Shown in pieces: positions 1-8,929 of a DNA stretch of 64,000 nucleotides. The stretch comes from Pegea sp. RAD2-039 (Eukaryota > Chordata > Thaliacea > Salpida > Salpidae), in assembly GCA_034620365.1 (NCBI GenBank), contig JAQGEQ010000365.1:372001-436000 (forward strand). Reading direction: 5' to 3'. Position 1 is the first letter of the stretch, and every line of letters starts with the position of its first letter. The notes under the pieces are model-generated. The model was given only the letters and a program-made list of their open reading frames with translations, was not told where the DNA came from and did not search any database. Position numbers and translations under genes: made by a program.

Positions 1-1
1 A

Positions 2-324
2 TATCTTCCTAGTTTCTGGTTGATGTTGATTGATGATGTTGAGCGATTTCATATCGCACTTGCAAGTATCCTTCGCGAAGACGAGGGCTGATGTTGCGTT
101 TGCTTTTTGATAGATCCTCAAACAACAATATGTTTATACGTAAGGACAGAAGTTATCCAATTGTTGCCCATGCAACAGGTTTCCACTATGGTTATTTAAT
201 ATTGGCTTTTCTAGACAATATTCGAACTTGTATCAAACCCGGAACAACTCACTTGGTGGGTAAACGCTTCGCCACACAGAAGGACTTTTACAAATTTATA
301 AGCATTAAGTTCGATTTTCTTTAA
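2..324 (+). other. Coding-like patch, unidentified (two overlapping open frames)
   Basis: The first 320 bases are visibly less AT-rich than the rest of the left flank and read like protein in two frames. The frame starting at base 2 is open to a TGA at 89-91 and ends VERFHIALASILREDEG. A second frame is open from 43, has an ATG at 91 that overlaps that stop (TGATG), and runs to TAA at 322-324. It includes the stretch SYPIVAHATGFHYGYLI. I recognise no family in either. The patch could be the last exon of a gene lying to the left, a frameshifted relic (the two frames differ by one base), or chance. An AATAAA at 538-543 could be its poly(A) signal. No function is proposed. Confidence 0.22.
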
Positions 325-686
325 TTTAATTTCGAATTTTTAAATTTTTTATTTAGATCTAACTTTTTGAAAGTCTGTTAATTGGAGATAGCCAAAAGTT
401 GGGGATAAATAGCCAAAAGAGTTCCAAACTGAGCTTCAACAATTAACGATTTTCCTCTAATATAAAAAAACTTCATGAACTTTGATCAGTTTACTTCGTA
501 AAAAAATAATGTCGAAAAAGGTTTCTTGATTGTGAAAAATAAAAGTATTAGAAAGTAAATTATTGGTTTTTACTTTTAAATATAAACTACAAAATTTCAT
601 TTTACATTTCTTTAACTAAATTTGTGATATTTAATTTTTTTGTTGAAACTTTGATAAACAATTCGTTCAACTTTTTTCGTGGCAAA
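325..686. other. AT-rich intergenic stretch
   Basis: There is no open frame of note here. The only signal is an AATAAA at 538-543, which would suit a poly(A) signal for something ending at 324. The rest is AT-rich sequence with short A and T runs and no repeat shared with the satellite. Confidence 0.5.
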
Positions 687-737
687 ATGATGATTTCAAA
701 ATCGCATACGAAGTTATTTTATTTATTCTTCGTTTTT
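687..737 (+). CDS. Putative signal-peptide exon of the lectin-like gene
   Basis: A short frame begins ATG ATG at 687 and reads MMISKSHTKLFYLFFVF: a basic start followed by a hydrophobic core, the shape of a secretory signal peptide. A GTG at 738 can serve as an intron start. Splicing to an AG at 1006-1007 would join it in phase 0 to the ATG at 1008 and give the membrane-anchored protein the leader it otherwise lacks. Unspliced, the frame ends at TAA after 21 codons. The donor (GTGATT) is weak and the acceptor (CAACAAG) lies just after a T-rich run, so this join is inference. An alternative acceptor at 996-997 would shift the frame. Confidence 0.35.
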
Positions 738-1007
738 GTGATTAAAATTTAAAAAAAAACTATTTTTGAAACAAGTTAAAAAGCACAAAACCAGTTGAGA
801 AAACCATTTCAAACCTCGACACTTACAGTTAAAGCTAAGAAAATATATTTTTTGGTATTTTTTGATAATTTTAAAATATTTAATATTTCAATCTATGAAC
901 GTTTTAGTGTTTAATTTTGAAAATATAAATAATATTTTAGTTATGATAGCTAGTTTCTGAAATATTTGTTTTTTATTTAACATGTTTTTTTTTAAAGTAC
1001 CAACAAG

Positions 1008-1613
1008 ATGAATCCTTGTATTTACGAATTCCAAAAAGACCAAGAATCTTTTCGAATAGTCGAAGAACCAATGAGTTTAGCCGATTCCAGAGAATTTTGT
1101 GGGAAATTCAACGAAACATTGGCAAATCTCAACAATACTGAACGCTTTGATTCGGCCTTGGGACATCTTAATAACTGTCTTAAAACAGTTGACGAATTTA
1201 AGATCGCATATCGTGAGCTAAAGCTCTACAGGATTGGATTTCCAGCAGAAGATGAAATAAAATCTTTGGCTGAAAGAGATATTTTTCAAAAAGAGCAACG
1301 TCTTGAAGATGTGTTTGGTAGTGATAACAACAACTTTGTCATTGGGCGATATTTTGACCAGATTACTGCTCTGAAAATCGATGATTCAGAAAAATGGCCG
1401 TTTATTTGCTCCAAAGAAAATCCAGTGATGGCAGAAGCTTTAAAGTTTATTGATGGCTCCTTTTTTAACTTTAGTGAAAGCTCATATGAAGCTTTCAATT
1501 CTTATGCAGTTATTTCTAGCTTAATTGGATGTTTTTTCATGTCATTGATTGTAGTTTTTGTAGTATGGTTTTATAAGAAGAGATCTATTAGACAATCAAA
1601 AGATTTTGTTTAA
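1008..1613 (+). CDS. C-type-lectin-like single-pass membrane protein
   Basis: This 201-codon uninterrupted frame looks like a C-type lectin-like domain followed by a membrane anchor. Residues 23-57 (SLADSREFC, then LANLNNTERFDSAL) match the first helix and following strand of such domains. The segment near residues 130-134 (W-PFIC) matches the closing strand, so C31 and C134 are the expected disulphide pair. There is no EPN/QPD or WND motif, so calcium-dependent sugar binding is doubtful, and the middle of the domain is short. Possible N-glycosylation sites are N35, N42 and N154. Residues about 168-188 form one membrane span, followed by KKR at 190-192, which suggests an outside lectin domain and a short basic tail of about 12 residues. 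There is no signal peptide from this ATG, so the start is probably a continuation from an upstream exon (candidate at 687-737). Its ligand is unknown. The gene sits 1 kb left of the satellite array. Confidence 0.6.
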   Translation: MNPCIYEFQKDQESFRIVEEPMSLADSREFCGKFNETLANLNNTERFDSALGHLNNCLKTVDEFKIAYRELKLYRIGFPAEDEIKSLAERDIFQKEQRLEDVFGSDNNNFVIGRYFDQITALKIDDSEKWPFICSKENPVMAEALKFIDGSFFNFSESSYEAFNSYAVISSLIGCFFMSLIVVFVVWFYKKRSIRQSKDFV

Positions 1614-1733
1614 AAAACTCATCCTTATTCATTAGTATAAACTGATGGAAACAGAAAATATTAAAACTCGATGTCTTCAAACACTGTCTTGATTTTTCTT
1701 TCGACTCATCTTATTAGATTGTTGTAATTTTCT

Positions 1734-1739
1734 AATAAA
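1734..1739 (+). terminator. Poly(A) signal AATAAA of the lectin-like gene
   Basis: A canonical AATAAA hexamer lies about 120 bases after the TAA of the lectin-like frame, with T-rich sequence around it. Position and spacing fit a 3' end for that transcript and support the standard meaning of TAA in this genome. Confidence 0.55.
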
Positions 1740-2600
1740 GCAAAATGGAAAATTTAGTCTCTTATATTTTATTATACTTTATGTAAGCTAAATGCAGCTA
1801 TTATAGCTACTCATAAACAAGCCTCGTGGTTTTGAAGACATCCTGCTACAGTGCTGGTTTTGATAAAACCAGTATTCAGATTCTACAATAGTTATCAAAA
1901 TTTAGGGTTTCAAAGTCTGTTGATTAAGGGCTAGATTTGAGAAACGAAAATGTAGTTAGCTTATGTGCAGAGACTAGTAAGTGTAAATGGCACGATTTGT
2001 TTAAGCGTTGAGTAGTTAAGGGTTTCTGAAGTAAACTATAATAGTTCTTTTTAGTAATACATCAGAAACCTTGTTTAAGATTACTACTTCAGAATAAAAC
2101 CTGTTTACAGTATAAAGAATTCTGTAATCAGTATCTAGAAATTATTAATGAATTGTTAGGTGATATTCAAAGCAAACTAAGTCAAGTTTTTTAAGCAGAA
2201 AGTTATTTCAAAAATTTACGTTCAGCTACTTGAATTAAAAAAAATTTTCAGTTATCACTTTGCTCGTAAAATTTAGTTTTTGTTGTTAGCTATAAGCACT
2301 ATTGGCTTTGTAACTGACAGTATTACTACGATAATAAAAATAGGTTTCGTTTTTTGCTTCTGGTCTTAATGTTAGTGTGAATTCAGAGAAATTCCTTATG
2401 TTAAACAGCCAATATTTTTGCCTCACTAAGTTGAAGGACTTTCTCGTTAAAATAGACTCTGTGAAAGATGAAAGATTGTCTTGTTGTTGGCTAGGGTGCT
2501 GATACCATAAGCTAATTTCCTCTATTTCATTTAATTCCTTTTGAATGTATTTTTGCTTTTTTTGATTCAGTTGTTTTATTAGTTTTTTGGTTGTTTAGGT
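1740..2600. other. Left flank without recognisable gene
   Basis: This is unique AT-rich DNA between the lectin-like gene and the satellite. I found no convincing frame, RNA gene or mobile element, and no similarity to the satellite until about 2601, where the TTTCTA-TTCGTTAATT segment of the monomer end begins. Confidence 0.5.
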
Positions 2601-2702
2601 CTTTCTATTCGTTAATTGTTAGATTTGAACAAATTTATTTTCTATAATTAAATTATTCCGTATCTAACTTTTTTTTTGAATACACAAATTTGTTCACTGT
2701 GG
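2601..2702 (+). repeat. Truncated leading monomer (array left edge)
   Basis: The array opens with only the last 100 bases of a monomer (TTCGTTAATT, AACAAATTT, TTGTTCACTGTGG), more diverged than the same segment elsewhere. It joins the left flank directly, without an inverted piece like that at the other end. Confidence 0.75.
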
Positions 2703-2716
2703 TGATGACGTCATCA
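2703..2716. promoter_or_regulatory. TGATGACGTCATCA palindrome (CRE/ATF-type site), representative
   Basis: This is a perfect 14-bp palindrome whose centre TGACGTCA is the classical cAMP-response element bound by CREB/ATF bZIP dimers. It opens essentially every monomer. A second copy (GATGACGTCATC) closes each 340-bp module, at 5001, 13065, 15391, 17699, 19846, 22132, 28232, 30550, 34817, 37119, 41272, 45541, 48823, 51147, 53422, 55725 and 59995. That makes about 44 sites in the array. One boundary copy (4661) is altered to CACC. Binding is inferred from the motif only. Confidence 0.7.
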
Positions 2717-2863
2717 AATGATGAAAAACGAATTATTCAAACAATAATAATCATACTTTCTTTTTTAAAGTGTGTATTTTATAATAAGATTTTAATTATT
2801 TGCTTGCAATGATCCGCAGATTAATTAGATACTGATGTATTTTCATCACATTAACTTCTTTTG

Positions 2864-3038
2864 CTATGAGAAGTCTTACTTAACATTTGTAATGATATCG
2901 ACGAATGTTGCATTAAACCCGTTTTGCATTCAATGATGATCGACTTCAGAATGAAGTTATGATGAAGAAACAGCTAGTTTAGAAACGAGGTGATGTTAAT
3001 TGTTGGCTGCAGTTGTGGTGATGGTGATAAAGTAAACA
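2864..3038 (+). repeat. Conserved core of the monomer, representative copy
   Basis: From CTATGAGAAGTCTTACTT to about GATAAAGTAAAC, this block is nearly identical in all monomers of both types and is richer in G and C than the rest. It contains a perfect inverted repeat ACTTCA-GAA-TGAAGT (2943-2957), two ATGATGA strings, and a run rich in GGTGATG. There is no long open frame, so if function explains the conservation it is more likely protein binding or an RNA. Uniform homogenisation is the simpler explanation. Confidence 0.6.
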
Positions 3039-4660
3039 AAAGTGTAAAATTGAGAATTTCTAAAAAACTGCTAGGGTCCTTAGAGTTGTAAAACGTGTTT
3101 GAGGTATTTTTAAAAATTTAATCTAAAACTTGTAATATATGTATATGAAAGCAGATTTAGGGTGTAACGGGTGATTAGTTGTATCTAAAACATATTAGTG
3201 GAGCTTGCAACAACTTTTAAAGATGCAGAGGATAGAAAGAGATTACTAAGCTTGTTGAAGTCCTAAGTCACTTTTACAGTTCTTGGAACATTGTTGATGA
3301 AGTTACCGGCATGTTACACGCCATTTTTTCAATCATTTCTGTAACTTTTATTCAAATTGTAAAACTGACTGTCGTAGTTTGAAAATAGTAATTAAAGTAG
3401 TTGTGAAAAGGCGTGAGTAAATACAAGATATGAATGAAAAGTTCCAATTAAACGTGAAAGTTAAGATTTAATTTAAAAGTTTCCAAAAACAAAACCGGCT
3501 ACTTTACTTGATTTGATTAAAGTTGTTTAGTAGGTCACTTTTAACGACAAACTCTTGAAAGCATAGAATATTTTACAGTCTTTTGAGAAATCATTAAAGA
3601 CGATACGGAAGATACTATTGGCAACTTCAAATAGTTATACTCCTGAAGAATTTTACAAAGATTTAATCTTAAGCTTATAGTGAAGATTTATGCATGAAGC
3701 AAACGGTATGCCTCATCAAGAGAAAAGATTTCTGATTACAAAATAATTCGAAAATTCAAATATTTATTTCTCAAGATATAATCTGTAGAAATTAACTGAA
3801 ATTTAACTTACGATGGATATTTATGGTTAAAAGTATAAACACCGTCAGTTTGTTTCTTGTTTAAGTAAAATAGAAAATTTTGGTAGAAAGTTATTTAAAA
3901 ACGTTTTTAAACAACTGACTTACGAGGTGAGAAATTTTATTACTCATGAGTGATAAAAACGCCAAAGTCATTAACTATTTTAAGCTAACAAGTTAAGACT
4001 TAATCATGTTTGCAAGAAGTTCAACTGCTGCGTAAGCAGTTTCAAAAATTTACAAATTCAGCTGGAGATGTCCATGCCATAAGCCATTGCAATTCAGCTT
4101 ATATCTATGAATTGTAGTTTAATGTTTGTGGTGCTAGAGTTAAAAAAAACGGTAAATTCGTTGGGTGTGAAAATACTATTTTTTAACTTCCCATCCAAAG
4201 ATAGAAAACTATTCTGCGTGATTTCGTACAATCTATACTAAGAATTTTCAGGTTTTTTAAAAGTTTTAAACAAGCTACAAATAGAAAAGTATTTTCATTA
4301 CAAAATGTATACATCTTACACAATATTTTAAAATTGATATCTGGATATACTTTTCTTAAATTTTGTAGATTTTTATAGGTCTGAACTAAAATTAACAAAA
4401 AGTCTTCGACTATACAGCTTCTATCATTTAATTTTCTATCTTCGGATGTAAAGTTTAGAAAATAGTGTTTTCGCACCAAACGACTTTTAACAATTTCATC
4501 AAAGTGACGTCTACTTTCTGGGTGAATGCAAAAGATCAAACCAAAATAAAATTATAAACACTTTCTACTCGTTAATTTTTAAATTTTAACAAATTTGTTT
4601 TCTGTAATTAAATTATTTCGTATATAATTTTTTTTGAATACCAAAATTTGTTCACTGTGG

Positions 4661-5000
4661 TGATGACGTCACCAAATGATGAAAAACAAACTATTCAGTC
4701 ATTACTGACAAAAATGCCAAAGTCACTAACTATAGTACATTACTAAATTAGGACACACACCTGATTGCAAAAGTTCAACTGCTGCATAAGCAGTTTCAAA
4801 AATTAACCAAGTTTTTATGAAAATATCGACTTCCAATTGTCAATGAATTCAGCCATTACAATTCAACTTATATTTACAAAAAGTTTGTTTATATTTTTGG
4901 TGCCTGAGATACGATTACTGTTTAAAAAGCGTTTTATGTCGAAATATTAGTTTTTTAACTTGATACGGTTTAAACATTATAACCAAACTTGGTCATTTTA
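4661..5000 (+). repeat. 340-bp CRE-bounded module, representative copy
   Basis: This extra segment defines type B. It runs from one TGATGACGTCA palindrome to the next and is 340 bp in 16 of 17 copies, differing by substitutions only. Its internal order repeats that of the monomer tail in diverged form: AAAGTCACTAACTATA, the AACTGCT-GCATA-AGCAGTT hairpin, CAGCCATTACAATTCA, TTGGTGCCTGAGATACGA, TTTTTTAACTT, palindrome. Relative to the tail it lacks about 350 bases in the last third. It therefore arose by duplication of the tail and then spread through the array. The spacer after the hairpin is constant here, unlike in the main monomer. Confidence 0.85.
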
Positions 5001-6325
5001 TGATGACGTCATCTAATGATGAAAAACGAATATTTAAACATAATTAATTATACTTTCTCTATTGAAGTTTTTATTTTAATAAAACATTATATTTATTTAT
5101 TTGCTTGCATTGATGTGTGGATTAATTAGATACTGATCTATTTTCAACAGATTAACTTCCTTTTGCTATGAGAAGTCTTACTTAACATTTGTAATGATAT
5201 CGACGAATGTTGCATTAAACCCGTTTTGCATTCAATGATGATCGACTTCAGAATGAAGTTATGATGAACCAACAGCTAGTTTAGAAACGAGGTGATGTTA
5301 ATTGTTGGCTGCAGTTGTGGTGATGGTGACAAAGTAAACGAAAGTGTAAAATTGAGAATTTCTAAAAAACTGCTAGGGTCCTTAGAGTTGTAAAACGTGT
5401 TTGAAGTGTTGTTAGAAATTTATGTAAGACTTGTAATTTATGTACAAGAATGCAGATTTAGGGTGTAAAGGGTGATTAGTTGTATTTGAAACATATTAGT
5501 GGATCTTGTAACAGCTTTTAAAGATGTAGAGGATATAAAGAGATTAGTAAGCTTGTTGACGTCCTAAGTCACTTTTACATTTCTTGGAACATTGTTGATG
5601 AAGTTACCGACATGTTACATGCGATTTTTTCAATCATTTCTGTAATATTTATTCAAATTTTAAAACTGACTGTCGTAGTTTGAAAAGATTAATATAAAAT
5701 AGTAGTGAAATGGCATAAGTATAAACAAGATATGAATGAAAAGTTCCAATTAAACGTGAAAGTTAAGATTTGAATTAAAAGTTTCGCAAACACGAAAATA
5801 AAATAGTTTAATTAATTTGATTAAAATTGTTTAGTAGGTCACTTTTAACAAAAAACTCTTGAAATCATAGAATATTTTACAGTCTTTTGAGAAATCATTA
5901 AAGATGAAATGGGAGATACTATTGATAACTTAAAATAATAATATTTCTGAAAAATTTTACAAAGATTCAATCTTAAGATTATAATAAAGATTTATTCATG
6001 AAGCAAACAATATGCCTCATCGAAAAAAAGATTTCTGAATACAAAATAATTTAACAATTCAAATATTTATTTCTCAAGATATAATCTGTAAAAATTAATC
6101 GAAACAACTTATAATGGATGTTTATTTATTAATAGTATAAACAACGTCAATTTGTTTTTTGTTTTAGTGAAATAGAGAGTTTTTATAAAAAAGTATTATA
6201 GCAAAGTTTTTCAGCAACAAATAAACGAGGTGAGAAAAATTTTTACTCATGAGTGATAAAAACGCCAAAGTCGTTAACTATATTAAGGTAACAAGTTAAG
6301 ACTTATCCATGTTTGCAAGAAGTTC

Positions 6326-6344
6326 AACTGCTGCGTAAGCAGTT
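6326..6344. repeat. Conserved hairpin AACTGCT-GCGTA-AGCAGTT, representative
   Basis: Perfect 7-bp arms around a 5-base loop. It is present once in every type A monomer and twice in every type B monomer. Common variants change the loop (GCGTA to GCATA) or the innermost stem base (AACTGCC), leaving the outer six pairs intact. It is always followed by TTCAAAAAT and then the variable cassette. Confidence 0.7.
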
Positions 6345-6351
6345 TCAAAAA

Positions 6352-6380
6352 TAGATAAAGATCAAAATGAAGATGATTGC
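6352..6380 (+). repeat. Variable cassette after the hairpin, representative
   Basis: Between the invariant TTCAAAAAT and the invariant ATCAGCCATTACA lies a 25-35 bp segment that falls into about six forms across monomers. By their first bases these are AGATAAAGATC (2, 14, 16; 4 similar), AGAACAAC (3, 6, 17, 22, 23), ATCCAATAAG (5, 8, 12, 18, exactly the delta monomers), AGATGAAATCAAAG (7, 15, 26), AGATGATAATG or close (9, 10, 11, 13, 20, 21, 24, 25), and single forms in 1 and 19. It is a ready marker of subfamily. Confidence 0.7.
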
Positions 6381-6961
6381 ATCAGCCATTACAATTCAGT
6401 TTATATCTATTAATTGTAGTTTTATGTTTGTGGTGCTTGAGTTACGAAAACAGTAAATTCGTTGGGTGTGAAAATACTATTTTTTAACTTCGCATCCAAA
6501 GATAGAAAACTATTCTGCGTGATTTCGTACAATCTAAACTAAGAATATTTCAGGTTTTTAAAAGTTTCAAACAAGCTACAAATAGAAAAGAATTTTCATT
6601 ACAAAATGTATACATCTTACACAACATTTTAAAATTGATACCTGGATATAGTTTTCTTAAATTTTGTAAATTTTTATAGGTCTGAACTAAAATTAACAAA
6701 AAGTCTTCGACTAAACAGCTTCTAACGTTTAGTTTTCTATCTTCGGATGTAAAGTTTAGAAAATAGTGTTTTCGCACCAAACGACTTTTAACAATTTCAT
6801 CAAAATGACGTCTACTTTCTTGGTGAATGCAAAAGATCTAACCCAAATAAAATTATAACCACTTTCTACTCGTTAATTTTTAAATTTGAACAAATTTGTT
6901 TTTTGTAATTAAATTTTCTCGTATCTAACTTTTTTAAAATTACCAAGCTTGTTCAATGTGG

Positions 6962-8929
6962 TGATGACGTCATCAAATGATGAAAAACGATTTTTTTAAA
7001 CAATAATAATCATAATTTTTTTTTTAAAGTTTGTGTTTTATAATAAGAATTTAATTATTTGCTTGCATTGATGTGTGGATTAATTAGATACTGATCTATT
7101 TTCATCAGATTAACTTCCTTTTGATATGAGAAGTCTTACTTAACATTTGTAATGATATCGACGAATGTTGCATTAAACCCGTTTTGCAATCAATGATGAT
7201 CGACTTCAGAATGAAGTTATGATGAACCAACAGCTAGTTTAGAAACGAGGTGATGTTAATTGTTGGCTGCAGTTGTGGTGATGGTGATAAAGTAAACGAA
7301 AGTGTAAATTTGAGAATCTCTAAAAAACTGCTAAGGTCCTTAGAGTTGTAAAACGTGTTTGAAGTGTTTTTAGAAATTTATCTAAAACTTGTAATTTATG
7401 TACATGAATGCAGATTTAGGGTGTAAAGGGTGATTAGTTGTATTTAAAACATATTAGTGGAGCTTGCAACAACTTTTGAAGATGCAGAGGATAGAAAGAG
7501 ATTAGTAAGCTTGTTGAAGTCCTAAGTCGCTTTTACCGTTCTTGAAACATTTATGATGAAGCCACCGGCATGTTACACGCGATTTTTTCAATCATTTTAT
7601 TAATTATTATTCAAATTTTAAAACTGACTGTCGTAGTTTGAAAAGAGTAATAAAAATTAGTAGTGAAATGGCGTGAGTAAATACAAGATATGAATTAAAA
7701 AATCCAATTAAACGTGAAAGTTAAGATTTAATTTAAAAGTTTTCCAAAAACGAAAACTGGCTACTTTACTTGATTTGATTAAAGCTGTTTAATAGTAACG
7801 TTAAACTTTTAACAATAAACTCTTGAAAGCATAAAATATTTTACTGTCTCTTGAGAAATCATTGAAGATGATACGGAAGATAATATTGACAACTTCAAAA
7901 GGTAATACTCCTGAAAAATTTCATAAATATTTAATCTTAAGATTATAATGAAGATTTATGCATGAAGCAAACGGTATGCCTCATCAAAATAAAAAATTTC
8001 TCGACACATAATATTTCAACAATTCAAATATTTATATCTCAAGTTATAATCTATAGAAATTAATTGAAACTTAAATTAAGATGAATGTTTATGATTAACA
8101 GTATAAACTTCGTCAGTTTGTTTTTTGTTTAAGTTAAATAGAGAATTTTATTAGAAAGTAGTTTAACAACGTTTTTCAGCAACTGATTTACGAGGTGAGA
8201 AAATTTATTACTCATTAGTGATAAAAACGCCAATGTCATTAACTATATTAAGCCAACAAGTTAAGACTTAATCATGTTTGCAAAATGTTCAACTGCCGCG
8301 TAAGCAGTTTCAAAAATAGAACAACAGATGTTTTATTAAATGATGCCATCAGCCATTACAATTCAGTTTATATCTTTAAAGCGTAGTTTTATGTTTGTGG
8401 TGCTTGAGTTACGAAAACAGTAAATTCGTTGATTGTAAAAATACTATTTTTTAAACTTGGTAACCAAATATAGAAAACTATTCTGCGTGATTTCTTACAA
8501 TTTATACTAAGAATTTTTTAGGTTTTTTAAAAGTTTCAAACAAGCTACAAATAAAAGAGAATTTTCATAAAAAAATGTATCCATCTTACACAACATTTTA
8601 AAATTGATATCTGGATATACTTTTCTTAAATTCTGTAAACTTTATAGGTTTGAACTAAAATTAACAAAAAATGTTCAACTAAACAGCTTCTAACATTTAG
8701 TTTTCTATCTTCGGATGTAAAGTTTAGAAAATTGTGTTTTCACACCAAACGACTTTTAACATATTCATCAAAGTGACGTCTACTTTCTTACTGAATGCAA
8801 AATATCATACCCAAATAAAATCATAACCACTTTCTACTCGTTAATTTTTAAATTTGAACAAATTTGTTTGCTATTATTAAATTATTTCGTATATAATTTT
8901 TTTTGAATACCTAAATTTGTTCACTGTGG
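6962..8929 (+). repeat. Monomer 3, type A
   Basis: Length 1968. It is preceded by the AAGCTTGTTCAATG lead shared with monomers 5, 15 and 26. The cassette is of the AGAACAAC form. A private variant near 7548 (ACATTTATGATGAAGCCACC) recurs in monomer 17. Confidence 0.92.

Larger units (their letters stand above)
2703..4660 (+). repeat. Monomer 1, type A
   Basis: Length 1958. It lacks the 340-bp module. Its cassette after the hairpin (ATTCAGCTGGAGATGTCC) is found in no other monomer. As the edge copy it is among the most diverged, as expected where exchange is rare. A 118-codon minus-strand frame (4183-4539) is open here only by drift. Confidence 0.9.
4661..6961 (+). repeat. Monomer 2, type B
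   Basis: Length 2301. It carries the 340-bp module (4661-5000). Its opening palindrome is mutated (GACGTCACCA). The cassette is of the GATAAAGATCAAAATG form shared with monomers 14 and 16. Confidence 0.92.

Noticed and set aside
1286-1498. 70-codon minus-strand frame
   Set aside because: It is antisense to the lectin-like gene, a shadow of its codon use.
2864-3038. Core as a box C/D small nucleolar RNA
   Set aside because: ATGATGA strings are present, but no box D at a suitable distance and no closing terminal stem were seen.
6326-6380. Hairpin plus variable segment as a CRISPR-like repeat and spacer
   Set aside because: The period is about 2 kb, the genome is eukaryotic, there are no cas genes, and the variable segments recur as subfamilies rather than being all different.
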